A DNA stretch of 42,162 bases, from NCBI GenBank assembly GCA_012033255.1, contig JAAUSF010000033.1, positions 1-42,162 on the forward strand, in the 5' to 3' direction. Below, one piece after another: positions 17,937 to 27,328 of the stretch. Origin of the DNA: Cyanobacteria bacterium RU_5_0 (GTDB taxonomy: Bacteria > Cyanobacteriota > Cyanobacteriia > Elainellales > Elainellaceae). The notes beneath the pieces were generated by a model that was not told the origin of the DNA, did not search any database, and saw nothing but the letters and a program-made list of their open reading frames with translations. Position numbers and translations under genes: made by a program. The stretch's first letter is position 1. The number at the start of each line of letters is the position of its first letter.

Positions 17937-17974
17937 GGCGTCTTGCCTGCCCCGATCGGGGCAGGCAAGACGCC
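17937..17974. repeat. Perfect 38-bp palindrome
   Basis: GGCGTCTTGCCTGCCCCGA at the left equals the reverse complement of the right half, with no loop, centred on the HIP1-like CGATCG at 17955/17956. It is flanked by TAGGGGTGGG-type repeat sequence (CTACCCCACC on the right and GGGGTGGGCTAGGCGTC at about 17772). It sits in the 344-base gap after the DJ-1-like gene. A short open frame across it is not believed. Confidence 0.85.
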
Positions 17975-18067
17975 TACCCCACCAGAAATTAAGGCTTGTC
18001 GCTATAAAGTTGCACCTCGTCGCTACCCGAAATGCATCAAAGACGATCGAGGCTTTTGGATAAGTGC

Positions 18068-18694
18068 TTAATAGACTACAAAATCGAGAATGTAAGCATC
18101 ATCTGCTCGAATCAAAACTTGAAACGGTGCGCCGTTTGCGCTACCTTCCACGAGCCAAGCTCGATCGTCTCCGCCACTTTCTCGGCTCACGTTGTCAATT
18201 TCTACGACATCCGAGTAGGGGTCATTGATGCCAAGCTGATCGCCAACCAGTTCTCTGGCAATGTCTTCAGCGTAGCCGCGATCGCTCACACCGTCGGAAT
18301 CATAGAATTGATTGCGCCAATCTTCATCGGAATCATCGTAGCCATATTCGTCATCATCATCATCATCTTCGTTGAGATACTGCTCGTCTTCAATGACGTA
18401 AAGTTCCACATCTCCGGTGGAGTCGGCATAATCGCAACCAACTACAAGCACGTCACTGCGATCGCTGACCTCCAGAATCACTTCTTCCCCTCCAGAGAAA
18501 GAATTGGATGAAAGAATGTCATCAACCTCATAGCCTTCCTCCTCCACCGCATCAATACAAGCATCTTCAGCTTGACGACTCTGAGCAATGAGGAACCCAC
18601 GGTCTGTTCCTTCAGTCGTTAGTCCAGGAAGGGCGAAGGCAGTGACCCCCGTAGTCAATGCCAGTGTAGTCAGGGTGAATAGCACTACTCGCAT
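18068..18694 (-). CDS. Secreted acidic protein of unknown function
   Basis: This 208-residue protein begins with a clear signal peptide (VVLFTLTTLALTTGVTAFA), probably cleaved near residue 21-30. The mature part is very acidic, with an Asp/Glu run around residues 108-126, and contains two Cys (CIDAVEEEGYEVDDI and VVGCDYAD) that could pair. The C-terminal part (RAWLVEGSANGAPFQVLIRADDAYILDFVVY) has a beta-rich look seen in small cyanobacterial periplasmic proteins. I do not recognise a named family. The acidic run could bind cations. Monocistronic, facing away from the neighbouring signalling operon's end. Confidence 0.75.
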   Translation of the reverse strand: MRVVLFTLTTLALTTGVTAFALPGLTTEGTDRGFLIAQSRQAEDACIDAVEEEGYEVDDILSSNSFSGGEEVILEVSDRSDVLVVGCDYADSTGDVELYVIEDEQYLNEDDDDDDEYGYDDSDEDWRNQFYDSDGVSDRGYAEDIARELVGDQLGINDPYSDVVEIDNVSRESGGDDRAWLVEGSANGAPFQVLIRADDAYILDFVVY

Positions 18695-18805
18695 AGTTGT
18701 TTAGCCTTTTATGATCTTTCGATCCTTCAATGACGGTAGACCTATGGTAAGAGTTCCGTGGGTCACGTCATTTTTGTGAACTTTTGTTTGTGAAATTTTG
18801 CAAAC

Positions 18806-19522
18806 TTAAGATTGCTCAATCAACTTTAGAATGGCATCAAAACTGAGCTCATTAATCCAACGAGCAAGAACGATCGCCAAAGACATATTCGTTTCAGGAA
18901 TTTGCATAATTAAGTGCTGAATTTGATCCGCATCGACTGCTTTTGTAGCTTGCTCTAAGGCGTTCACCCACTCTGGAGGCATCGTTGCCAGTGCCGACTT
19001 CGCAGCTTCCAGGTCGATCGCCAGTTCCAATTCAGGATCGTTTTCTGCATTCGCTTCATACACATATTGGATTCCCAAATATTGTGCCATTTTGGCAAAC
19101 AAAACCTCCTCCTGAAACGGTTTCGCCACAAAGTCATTACACCCTGCTGCGATCACGGTTTCTCGATTCTCCTCAAACGCATGAGCCGTGAGAGCGATGA
19201 TAATCGTGGGTTGGGCCGGAGGAAAGAGGAAGGAGGAAGCAGGAAGAGCGTTCCTTTGTGCCGCTGTGCCTCTATTTTGTTCTTCCAATTGACGAATTTG
19301 CTGAGTGGCTTCATACCCGTTCATTACGGGCATCTGCATATCCATCCAGATCAGGTGAGGTTGCCAGCGTTGCCAGAGGTCGATCGCCTCTTTTCCATTG
19401 GTGGCTTCTTGGACGTTGAAGCCAACGCTGCTCAACAGTTTCACCAGCAGTTGACGATTCTCGTGCTTATCTTCAACCACTAAGATTCGATAGAGCGGTT
19501 GGTCGAGTGCCAAGCCAATCAC
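18806..19522 (-). CDS. Response regulator with REC domain and helical C-terminus
   Basis: This 238-residue protein has a receiver domain: DKHENR acidic pocket, phospho-acceptor Asp61 in IWMDMQMPVMNGYEA, Thr in LTAHAFEE and Lys in FVAKPF. It starts with GTG, and the GTG overlaps the TGA of the upstream kinase gene, so the two are translationally coupled and are surely partners. A low-complexity insert near residues 80-104 interrupts the receiver between alpha-3 and beta-4, and its DNA resembles intergenic repeat sequence. The ~75-residue C-terminal helical region often follows REC in cyanobacterial hybrid kinases. No DNA-binding domain is visible. Confidence 0.9.
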   Translation of the reverse strand: MIGLALDQPLYRILVVEDKHENRQLLVKLLSSVGFNVQEATNGKEAIDLWQRWQPHLIWMDMQMPVMNGYEATQQIRQLEEQNRGTAAQRNALPASSFLFPPAQPTIIIALTAHAFEENRETVIAAGCNDFVAKPFQEEVLFAKMAQYLGIQYVYEANAENDPELELAIDLEAAKSALATMPPEWVNALEQATKAVDADQIQHLIMQIPETNMSLAIVLARWINELSFDAILKLIEQS

Positions 19523-22257
19523 CCGTTGCGCGATCGGGGCAACGGAAGAGTGGTTGATGTCGCTCCTTGAATGGGGATATCAAACTTGAAGATAGACCCT
19601 TTGCCGACAACGCTGTTCACTGTGATATCTCCTCCCATCAGCCGAACAAATTGGCGACTGATTGGCAATCCCAAGCCTGTTCCGCCTTCTTGAGATTTTC
19701 GTCCAGATTCAGCTTGAATAAAGGCTTCAAACAATCGTTCTAAATCCAGTGAATCGATACCGCATCCTGTGTCTTCAACCTCAAAGCGGAGTCGGAGGGC
19801 GGGAGTCGGGGAGTCCGGAAATTGGAAAGTCGGGGGATGAGAAGGGCTACTCTCTCTGTCATTTGCATCCTCCGTTGCATTGTCATACCAACACACTCGT
19901 AAGATAACACTGCCACGATTGGTAAATTTAATGGCGTTACTGAGCAGATTGAGAAGAACTTGGCGCAGTTTACTTTTATCCGCACAGATAAATTGAGGAA
20001 TGTTAGAAGGGCGATCGAAGATCAAGTTGAGGGCTTTCGATTGGGCTTTGAGCCGCAATAAATTTTCCAACTCGTCCAGTAGGCTGTAAAGATCAAAATT
20101 GGTTTCATCCAGTGTGATGCGTCCAGCCTCAATCTTGGACATTTCTAAAACATCATTAATCAGTTCGAGCAAATGTTCGCCACTGCGGTTGATAATATCG
20201 AGATATTCTTGTTGGTTAGGCGTCAGAGTGCCCTCATGGGTCATCAGTTGGGTGAAGCCAAGAATGGCATTGAGGGGGGTTCGCAGTTCGTGACTGATTT
20301 TAGCCAGAAATTCGCTTTTGGCTTTGTTCGCTGCATCAGCAGATTCTTTAGCAATCTGTAACTCTGCTGACTGATGCTGAGCTTGGGCGAGTAAATCGGC
20401 TTGCTGTAGAGCAACGCCCAGTTGACCCGCGATATGAGTAACAAACTCAACCTCCTTTGCCTGCCACTGACGCGGAGCCGAACACTGATGAATGCACAAC
20501 AACCCCCAGAGCCGATCGCCCTTTAACAAAGGAGCCACTAGATTCGCTCTGATTTGGAAGCGAGACAGGATATCAAGGTGACAGTCGTGCAGATTGGCTT
20601 GCTCAATGTCATCTACTGCCCGGACATATCCCTGTTGATAATGAGTGGCGTGGCGTTCTCCGAAGCAGTGATCATGCACTTTCGCTGCCCAAGCAGAGCC
20701 GAATTCAGGCAAGACATCTTCTGAGACAAATTCGCCATCATTGTAGTTAGAGGCAGGATCAAAGCGGAACATCGCCACGCGATCGGCGTTTAATAGCTGT
20801 CGAACTTCTGTGGCTGTGGTCTGAAAAATTGTTTCAATATCAAGTGTTTGACGAATCTTCTCAATGACTTGCGCCAAAGCTCGTTCCCGTTCAGCTTCCT
20901 TGGCAAGCTCTTCGGCTCGTTGTCGGAGTTGTGCCTCTAAGCGGCTTTGTAAAACAGTCGATCGCTGTTGTGCTTGTCCCAAGAGTTCTGCCTGTTGCAG
21001 AGCAACGCCTAAATTGGCGCTAATCTGGATCAGGAAATTGAGATCGCTTTCTTGCCAATCACGAGGATAAGCGTTTTGATATACCGCTAAAAGCCCCCAA
21101 ACCTGTTGTCCTCGGAAGATGGCAATAATGGCATAGGCTCTTGCCTGATATTGCTCTAGCATCTGAATATAGCAGTCCGAGAAGCCTGCCGCATAGATAT
21201 CATTACAAACCCGAAAGACCTGCCCTCTCGTAAAACTCTCGTCTCTAGTCTGTTGGAGATAAGTATCGGTTGTCGGCAAATCGGCTAATAATTTAGCACT
21301 GCATTCACCGATATTGGCACAGAGTTCCGCATTTTCTATCTGAGCTTGCAATAGCGATCGCCATCCTTCGCCCATTGATTCGACTACAAATTCACCGCTC
21401 CAATCCTCGTTAAAGCGATAGATACCGACCCGATCGGCGTTGATCAGCGATCGGACTTCCTGAGTCGTGGTCTGGAAAATGGTGTTGATGTCGAGCGTTT
21501 GCCGAATCCGTTCGATCGTTCTGGCGATCGCCCGTTCTCGTTTGGCTTCTAGTGCCAACTCTTCTGCCCGTTGCCGAAGTTGAGCTTCCAGCGTTGTCTG
21601 CAAAACAGACGATCGACGTTCTGCGCGTATCAGTAGCTCTGCTTGTTGCAGCGCAATTCCTAAATGCACCGCAATTTGTTGAATAAATTCAATCTCTGAT
21701 CCTTGCCATTGACGGGGAGCCGAACACTGATGAACGCAGAGCAGCCCCCATAGCGATCCGCTTTGCAGAAGCGGGACAACTAAATTAGCTCTCACTTGAA
21801 ATCGTGCCAGGATTGCCGTATGACAACTGAGTAGGTTGGCATCGTAAATATCATTTGCCGCCCAAACTCGCCCTCGCTGATAGTAAACAGCATGGTTCTC
21901 CCCAAAACAGTGATCGCTTACCTTTTCCGCCAGCGCAGAGTTAAATTCGGGCAGCACATCTTCTGCTACAAACTCTCCTTCACCGTAACCAGAAGTGGCA
22001 AACCGAAAAATTGCAACGCGATCGGCATTCAATAATTGCCGTAACTCTGTTGCGGTTGCTCGAAAGATCGTGTCGATGTCCAGCGATTCCCGGATTTTAG
22101 TCACGACACCAAACAGCGTTTTCTGGCGAACCACTTGAGTTAATTCGGATTCTGCTTGTTCGAGTCGAGTCACTCGTTGCCGCAGATGTTCAAGTTCTTG
22201 TTTAAGTTCTTGTTTGAGCGATTCGTAGGCAGCGATCGTTACATATTCTTCCGACAT
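19519..22257 (-). CDS. Histidine kinase with three tandem GAF domains of cyanobacteriochrome type
   Basis: Numbered from a possible TTG at 22266; the ATG at 22257 (MSEEYV) has the best-spaced GGAG. Domains: coiled coil 15-50, GAF1 ~55-210, GAF2 ~255-430, GAF3 ~470-630, HisKA with His659 (KISHELRTPLN), HATPase ~755-900 with the N box (LLNLLSNAIKF) and G boxes. GAF1 and GAF3 each have a DHCF motif (Cys120, Cys534) and a Cys-His pair (148/149, 562/563). These are the two cysteine positions of DXCF cyanobacteriochromes, which bind bilins and sense blue, violet or green light. GAF2 has Cys365-Tyr366 and resembles the red/green class without the His. A light-regulated kinase is inferred. A Ser/Pro-rich insert lies at 804-822. 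Confidence 0.92.
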   Translation of the reverse strand: MSEEYVTIAAYESLKQELKQELEHLRQRVTRLEQAESELTQVVRQKTLFGVVTKIRESLDIDTIFRATATELRQLLNADRVAIFRFATSGYGEGEFVAEDVLPEFNSALAEKVSDHCFGENHAVYYQRGRVWAANDIYDANLLSCHTAILARFQVRANLVVPLLQSGSLWGLLCVHQCSAPRQWQGSEIEFIQQIAVHLGIALQQAELLIRAERRSSVLQTTLEAQLRQRAEELALEAKRERAIARTIERIRQTLDINTIFQTTTQEVRSLINADRVGIYRFNEDWSGEFVVESMGEGWRSLLQAQIENAELCANIGECSAKLLADLPTTDTYLQQTRDESFTRGQVFRVCNDIYAAGFSDCYIQMLEQYQARAYAIIAIFRGQQVWGLLAVYQNAYPRDWQESDLNFLIQISANLGVALQQAELLGQAQQRSTVLQSRLEAQLRQRAEELAKEAERERALAQVIEKIRQTLDIETIFQTTATEVRQLLNADRVAMFRFDPASNYNDGEFVSEDVLPEFGSAWAAKVHDHCFGERHATHYQQGYVRAVDDIEQANLHDCHLDILSRFQIRANLVAPLLKGDRLWGLLCIHQCSAPRQWQAKEVEFVTHIAGQLGVALQQADLLAQAQHQSAELQIAKESADAANKAKSEFLAKISHELRTPLNAILGFTQLMTHEGTLTPNQQEYLDIINRSGEHLLELINDVLEMSKIEAGRITLDETNFDLYSLLDELENLLRLKAQSKALNLIFDRPSNIPQFICADKSKLRQVLLNLLSNAIKFTNRGSVILRVCWYDNATEDANDRESSPSHPPTFQFPDSPTPALRLRFEVEDTGCGIDSLDLERLFEAFIQAESGRKSQEGGTGLGLPISRQFVRLMGGDITVNSVVGKGSIFKFDIPIQGATSTTLPLPRSRNG

Positions 22258-22384
22258 GGACATCAACTCCAGCCTTTTAATTCAAAAATTTGACAAGTTT
22301 TGGTAGACATTGCCCACAAGGGATTTAACTGAAAGCCAGGAACATCGAAGCGTTCAGTCTATACCTGATTGACCAGATTTGATA

Positions 22385-23446
22385 TCACGTTTCATCGTCT
22401 TTCATTTGCAACGTTCTCACGCCAATGCAATTTCTGCCTTGTTCTTTTGCGCCGTAGAGTGCCTGATCTGCCATTGCAATGAGCGAGTCGGGTGAAAGAG
22501 TCAATTGAGGAATCGCGCTAGTGACACCAATGCTCAGTGTCACCAGTTTACTCACCGAGGATTCAGGATGAGAGATCTGACAATCTTCTAGGCTTGTTTG
22601 GATCTTCTCAGCAATATAGATGGCTCCGGACGAGGGGGTGTGCGGCAAAATGACAGCGAATTCTTCACCCCCATACCGAGCCACTAAATCTGCCGGACGT
22701 TGAATCACTCGGTGCAAGGCTTTCGCCACTTGCTGGAGACAGCGATCGCCTGCCTGATGCCCAAATGCATCGTTATATCGTTTGAAATGATCAACATCGC
22801 ATAGCAACAACGAGAGAGGAACTTGGTCCCGCAGCGATCGGTGCCACTCTCGTTCTAAACAGGTATAGAAATGGCGACGATTGGCGACTTGAGTCAAATC
22901 ATCAATAATGGCAAGGCGTTGAAGGTCCTGATTAGCTTTTTGCAAGGCAGCTTTAGCATGTTCTAATTCGCGCACTATACGTTTGTGTTGCTGAATCTGC
23001 TCTTGCAATCGTTGGTTTTTTTCGCGCAATTGTCGCTGCAATTCTCGCAGGGTCAGTTGATGCTCTACTCGTGCCAATACCTCTGCGAGTTGAAAGGGTT
23101 TGGTAATGTAATCAGCGCCACCAACCGAGAACGCTTTCACTTTATCGTTCGCTTGATCAAGCGCACTGATGAAAATAACTGGAATATCTTGGGTTGCTTC
23201 GTTCGCTTTGAGTCGTTGACAAACTTCGTAACCGTTCATTTCAGGCATACTGACATCCAGGAGAATCAGGTCAGGTGGAGCCGTCTGAACGCCCATCAAT
23301 GCCATCTGTCCATTCAGAACTTTACGCACCTTGTAGCCGTGTTCTGATAGCATTCGACTGAGCAACTGTACATTTGCCAGTGTGTCATCGACCACCAGAA
23401 TATTGCCTTTAGCGATTTCAGCCTGATAATTCTTCATGCTGATCAT
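22385..23446 (-). CDS. Response regulator diguanylate cyclase (REC-GGDEF)
   Basis: This 353-residue protein has a receiver domain (acidic DD at 20-21, phospho-Asp64 in LLDVSMPEMNGYE, Lys in ITKPFQ), a coiled coil at about 125-175 and a GGDEF domain. The active-site loop is GGEEF at 259-263, and RPAD at 250-253, five residues upstream, is the product-inhibition I-site. It should therefore make cyclic di-GMP from two GTP when phosphorylated and be feedback inhibited. It is the first gene of the operon, about 120 bases before the triple-GAF kinase, a natural phosphodonor. Output would be motility, aggregation or biofilm control, as known for c-di-GMP. Confidence 0.95.
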   Translation of the reverse strand: MISMKNYQAEIAKGNILVVDDTLANVQLLSRMLSEHGYKVRKVLNGQMALMGVQTAPPDLILLDVSMPEMNGYEVCQRLKANEATQDIPVIFISALDQANDKVKAFSVGGADYITKPFQLAEVLARVEHQLTLRELQRQLREKNQRLQEQIQQHKRIVRELEHAKAALQKANQDLQRLAIIDDLTQVANRRHFYTCLEREWHRSLRDQVPLSLLLCDVDHFKRYNDAFGHQAGDRCLQQVAKALHRVIQRPADLVARYGGEEFAVILPHTPSSGAIYIAEKIQTSLEDCQISHPESSVSKLVTLSIGVTSAIPQLTLSPDSLIAMADQALYGAKEQGRNCIGVRTLQMKDDET

Positions 23447-23637
23447 GGTCCTGCTGATTCAGAGTGTAAAAAAGTAGTAAAGCCGCCCTGATGGGTAAAG
23501 TTGGCGGGTTAGAAGCAGGTAAATCAGAAAAGGTTCGATCGAACCGAAATTCGCCCTATACTCAGGTCAACAAACGAATGCCTAAACTAGTTGTCAAGCA
23601 AGATTTGATGGGTAATGGGGGGGTGGGGGCTGTGCAC

Positions 23638-23656
23638 GCAGGGGTTTCACCCCTGC
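23638..23656. repeat. Hairpin in the 455-base gap before the aminopeptidase gene end
   Basis: GCAGGGGT/ACCCCTGC is an 8-bp perfect stem with a TTC loop, next to G-rich GGGGGGGTGGGGG. The gap 23447-23901 also has pyrimidine-rich TCTCCGCGTCTCCCC low-complexity sequence. No gene or RNA is recognised in it. Confidence 0.5.
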
Positions 23657-23901
23657 ACCCCGCAAAACAAAAATGACAGACTACTAGGCTTCATGCAATG
23701 ACTGAATGCAATGACTGACTTTCGCAAGATAAAAATTCACGGTTTATCGACTTTTCCTCTCTCCGCGTCTCCCCTTCTCCGCGTCATTCTCACAGGCTCC
23801 CCTAAACTTCAGATGCGCCCTTTTCAAATACGATCGCAGATGGCATTACGCCGCATCATTCTATGATTCAATCTATGATTCAATTATGCCGCCAATCCGA
23901 A

Positions 23902-25332
23902 TTATTCCTGAACGATCGCCTCGATCGCTTCTGCGCTTGTGGGTAGATCAGCGGTCAATACTTCACAACCCCTTGTTGTAATGAATACATCATCCTCAAT
24001 TCGGATGCCCCGAACATCTGCGAACTGTTCCAAACGCTCCCAGTTTACCATCGCTCTATAGTTCTCCCGTCGTTCCGGATCATTGAGGAGAGCAGGCACC
24101 TGATAGAATCCAGGTTCGATCGTCACTGCCATACCCGGACGAAGGGGGCGATCGAGTCGCAAATAGCACCAACCAAAGCGATCGCTTCTGGTTCTCCCGG
24201 GTTCATACCCCGCTAAATCGCCCAAATCCTCCATGTCATGCACATCCAATCCCAACAGATGCCCTACTCCGTGCGGGAAAAACAGCGCATGAGCATCCTG
24301 TTCTACCAAATCCTCCGCTCGACCGTGCAGAATCCCCAAATCGACTAATCCATCTGCGATCGTAGTTGCGGCTACTTGATGCAACTCGCGATACTCAACG
24401 CCAGGACGCGCCTTCTCAATGCAACGATCGTGAGCCGCTAGCACAACATCATAAATAGCTCGTTGCGTCGGGGAAAATTTGCCGGAGACTGCCCAAGTGC
24501 GGGTGACATCCGATGCCCAGCCTGTTTCAGCTTCCGCACCGACATCAGCTAGCAACAGATCGTTTGGTTGAAGAGGGTGATGATAACGATCGCTGTGCAA
24601 CACTTCCCCATGCACCGTCACAATGCTGCCATACGCACAGGTCATATTATTTGCCATGATCACGCTTTCCATTGCCGCCCGAACTTGCGCTTCTGTTTGC
24701 GCCTTCGGAGTGGCAATCATACCCGCTTTATGCGCCTGAACTGTCACCATTGCCGCCTTGCGAATTTCAGCGATCGCACCGGCATCATGAGTCAACCGCA
24801 AATGAACGATCGCGTTTGCTAATTGCCAGTCTATTCCCTGAAGCGCATTAGCGGGTGTAATCAGGCGATCGAGGAATTGAGACTGTTGCAGGCAGACAGC
24901 CGCGTCCTGTACCGGAACCGTAGCGGCCCCCTCTGTCACAGACTTAAGACGAGCCAGCGGATAAGCTGAATCGGCTCCGATTTGTTCGGCAATGCGATCG
25001 CGCTTGGCTGTTTCCCCATGCCATAGGATATCCGCAGGCGTCGCATCGTCCATGAACAGTTCTAATTTGCCCGACTCTAGCCGAATGACTGCATTGTGGA
25101 GCGGAAGCCCAGCAAAGTAGAGAAAGTGACTGCTAGCGCGGAAAGGATAAGCATTTGCCGGAAAGTTACGAGAACTACGGCGTCCAGACCATAGGATGAC
25201 CGGAAAATTTATCTGCTCGGCTAATGTCTGGTGGCGTTGGCGGAGAGTTTCTGCCAGTGAAGGGATACTGTTGTCTGAAGCAAAGCGATTTGGCTGAGAC
25301 GGCTCGATCGAGGGATGGCTCTGAGTCTGCAT
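23902..25332 (-). CDS. Xaa-Pro aminopeptidase (M24B family)
   Basis: This 476-residue enzyme cleaves N-terminal residues that precede proline in peptides. The N-terminal domain (about 40-170) is the creatinase/prolidase-N type, with PFRASSHFLYFAGLP. The catalytic M24 domain has all five metal ligands: LLLADVGAE and WASDVTRTW (two Asp), HGVGHLLGLDVHD (His), VTIEPGFY (Glu) and IRIEDDVFIT (Glu). The length fits PepP. The start at 25332 gives a ~35-residue polar lead before the first domain, so a shorter start is possible. It is monocistronic on the minus strand. Confidence 0.93.
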   Translation of the reverse strand: MQTQSHPSIEPSQPNRFASDNSIPSLAETLRQRHQTLAEQINFPVILWSGRRSSRNFPANAYPFRASSHFLYFAGLPLHNAVIRLESGKLELFMDDATPADILWHGETAKRDRIAEQIGADSAYPLARLKSVTEGAATVPVQDAAVCLQQSQFLDRLITPANALQGIDWQLANAIVHLRLTHDAGAIAEIRKAAMVTVQAHKAGMIATPKAQTEAQVRAAMESVIMANNMTCAYGSIVTVHGEVLHSDRYHHPLQPNDLLLADVGAEAETGWASDVTRTWAVSGKFSPTQRAIYDVVLAAHDRCIEKARPGVEYRELHQVAATTIADGLVDLGILHGRAEDLVEQDAHALFFPHGVGHLLGLDVHDMEDLGDLAGYEPGRTRSDRFGWCYLRLDRPLRPGMAVTIEPGFYQVPALLNDPERRENYRAMVNWERLEQFADVRGIRIEDDVFITTRGCEVLTADLPTSAEAIEAIVQE

Positions 25333-25432
25333 AGTCGAAGCTTCATAGGCTAAGGGAACTTCTGTCTATCCTAATTGAATAACTTATGATGCAAGAGCGA
25401 ACCGCCAATCGCCCCTACGCTTCCCCACTCCC

Positions 25433-26065
25433 TCACTTAAAAGGGCGCGATCGGCTCGGCTCCAATTCTTCTAGCTCTGTGCTGTTCAGCAGGTTCACTA
25501 AAACAATCCCACTGAGGACGCCCATCATCATCCAGCCAAATGCTAAACCCACTACTTCACCTAGAAACAAATGGGTTTTCAGCCGCAGGATGCCGCCCAC
25601 AATCCAGCCACACGATAGCCCAACTGCCCAAGCGGTGCCAGTGCCCAAAATCCATCGCCATGCTTGTGAGAGAGATCTGCGGATGGCTAACCACTGGGCA
25701 GCGCCGACAATCAAACCGACTTGCACTCCGTCTAACATTCCATAGTACAATCTGCCCATCGTTGCATCGGTTCTAGGAGCGACCCATCCCATCACGCCGA
25801 CATGCAGCAGATCGACAAAGCACCAGCCTACGATCGTTGCAAATGCCCATTCCCACGATCGCGGTAGCCGTTGACGCAGCACGATCGTCTGAGCCACTCC
25901 CACAACCGTGCCGCCGATCGCTCCTTGCATTAGCCCAATATCCGGCTTAAAGCCAATTTCAATCCAATATAAGCTAATCAAAAAGCCCAAGACGGTGACG
26001 CAGACCCACTGGAGCCAAAAGCCAAATCCTGTTCTCGTCGAATGGATGGATTGAAAGTTAGCCAT
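25433..26065 (-). CDS. Conserved cyanobacterial membrane protein, unknown function
   Basis: This 210-residue protein has about six membrane segments separated by short loops rich in Gly. Repeated units of the type G--VG-AQ-LVLRQRLP-SW-W--AT--GW (residues ~50-80) and VGAAQWLAIRRSLSQAWRWILGTGTAW (~115-145) show an internal duplication. This pattern is common in small cyanobacterial multipass proteins with no known role. The ATG at 26065 starts just before the first helix. No functional hint from the neighbours. Confidence 0.75.
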   Translation of the reverse strand: MANFQSIHSTRTGFGFWLQWVCVTVLGFLISLYWIEIGFKPDIGLMQGAIGGTVVGVAQTIVLRQRLPRSWEWAFATIVGWCFVDLLHVGVMGWVAPRTDATMGRLYYGMLDGVQVGLIVGAAQWLAIRRSLSQAWRWILGTGTAWAVGLSCGWIVGGILRLKTHLFLGEVVGLAFGWMMMGVLSGIVLVNLLNSTELEELEPSRSRPFK

Positions 26066-26137
26066 ACTGCGTTTAACTCGTTATTGAATCAAAGTGGGAA
26101 GAGCATTTTCACAGGGTATTTGAAATGTATCACGATG

Positions 26138-27328
26138 TTAATCCAGAAAAATGCGTTGAAATCCCGATCGCCGTTCCCTCGGAGCTTCCGGTGCTACGTA
26201 TCCCCATAAGCTTTCCCAGTAGAAAAACGCAACGCCATTGAATCCTTGCGATCGAACGGTTTCTACCTGTTCCTGAATTCGTTTAAATGGAGTAATTTGC
26301 CGGAATGAGCCAGTGTGAATGCCGATCGCCACTGGAATACGCTGTCGAGCCGTTTGAACTGCCGCTTGATCAAGCTCTGCCTGAAAACCGTCTGGGGTAT
26401 GACGATACACTTGCAGCACCAATTCTTCCACCCAACCCCGCTCGACCCAAGCGAGCCAATCTTGGAGATAGTTTCGGTAAGAGAAACTGTAAGAGTTGGG
26501 CGATAGGCTGATAATGCAATCCGGTTTTACCGCTTTAACGGCTTGAACCAGATGCCCCATGAATTCAGTGAGTTTGTCGGCTCTCCACCGTATCCAGTCT
26601 GGATCAAAGGGATCACTGGGCGGATTCAAACCCTGATGCTCATTCTGGTAAAGTTCCATCGTGTAAGCATCGTAGCCAAACTGAGCAGGCAACCCGAAGT
26701 GGTCGTCGAATTGGATACCGGATACACCATAGCGTGTGACAACTTCTGTCACCATATCCAAAATGAACTGCTGAACCTCTGGATGGAATGGGTTGAGCCA
26801 ACTCGACGATCGCGGAATCCCCTCATTCTCCATAACCTGTATCAGCATTGCCCCATTTTGGCGCATCGTGAGCCAATCTGGATGACGCAGTGCCAGTTCA
26901 GAGTTGAGCGGTGTAATGAACCCATACTCGAACCAGGGAATCACTCTCACGTTGTGCTGTTCACCTGCTTTGAGGGTTTCAGCCAAGACATCTTGCCCAA
27001 AATGGAACGCTGAAAGAAAGGGATCTTGCGATCGCCCAATTACCCGCTCTGCGACTTTACTGGAATAGAGCGTATTCCCTCGGTTCCAAACAACGGGATA
27101 GACCGTATTGAAATGGAGTTGTGCCAATTGCCGCACTGCTCGATGAATGCCCCAAGGAACGTACATGACCGCACTGCCAACGTTTGTTAACCAAACGCCC
27201 CGAAGTTCAGTGACAGTCTGTGTAGGCTGCGATCGTGCTATCTCCGGGACGCCGATCCAAGTGTGGAGAAGCACGATCGTCAGAGATAGGAGCAAACAAA
27301 TCAGCCGAGTGAGAGGCTTTCTGTTCAC
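26138..27328 (-). CDS. Family 10-like glycosyl hydrolase (DUF187/GHL10 type), secreted
   Basis: This 396-residue protein has a signal-like N-terminus (ICLLLSLTIVLLHTWIG) followed by a TIM-barrel-type domain. The opening ELRGVWLTNVGSAVMYVPWGIHRAVRQLAQLHFNTVYPVVWNRG is typical of the GHL10/PF02638 family, to which E. coli YddW also belongs. The interior has GIQFDDHFGLP (acidic pair, candidate catalytic or binding residues), DWIRWRADKLTEFM and ISLSPNSYSFSYRNYLQDW. It probably acts outside the inner membrane on a glycan, perhaps peptidoglycan or exopolysaccharide; the substrate is not known. Confidence 0.9.
   Translation of the reverse strand: MNRKPLTRLICLLLSLTIVLLHTWIGVPEIARSQPTQTVTELRGVWLTNVGSAVMYVPWGIHRAVRQLAQLHFNTVYPVVWNRGNTLYSSKVAERVIGRSQDPFLSAFHFGQDVLAETLKAGEQHNVRVIPWFEYGFITPLNSELALRHPDWLTMRQNGAMLIQVMENEGIPRSSSWLNPFHPEVQQFILDMVTEVVTRYGVSGIQFDDHFGLPAQFGYDAYTMELYQNEHQGLNPPSDPFDPDWIRWRADKLTEFMGHLVQAVKAVKPDCIISLSPNSYSFSYRNYLQDWLAWVERGWVEELVLQVYRHTPDGFQAELDQAAVQTARQRIPVAIGIHTGSFRQITPFKRIQEQVETVRSQGFNGVAFFYWESLWGYVAPEAPRERRSGFQRIFLD

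Noticed and set aside
17859..18071. 70-codon open frame after the DJ-1-like gene
   Set aside because: The 38-bp palindrome and repeat sequence run through it, and no family features or ribosome site are seen.
23491..23676. 61-codon open frame in the gap before the aminopeptidase gene
   Set aside because: It covers G-rich repeat and hairpin sequence with no recognisable protein features.
25386..25776. Plus-strand open frames opposite the membrane protein
   Set aside because: They are shadows of a clear multipass membrane protein coding frame on the minus strand.
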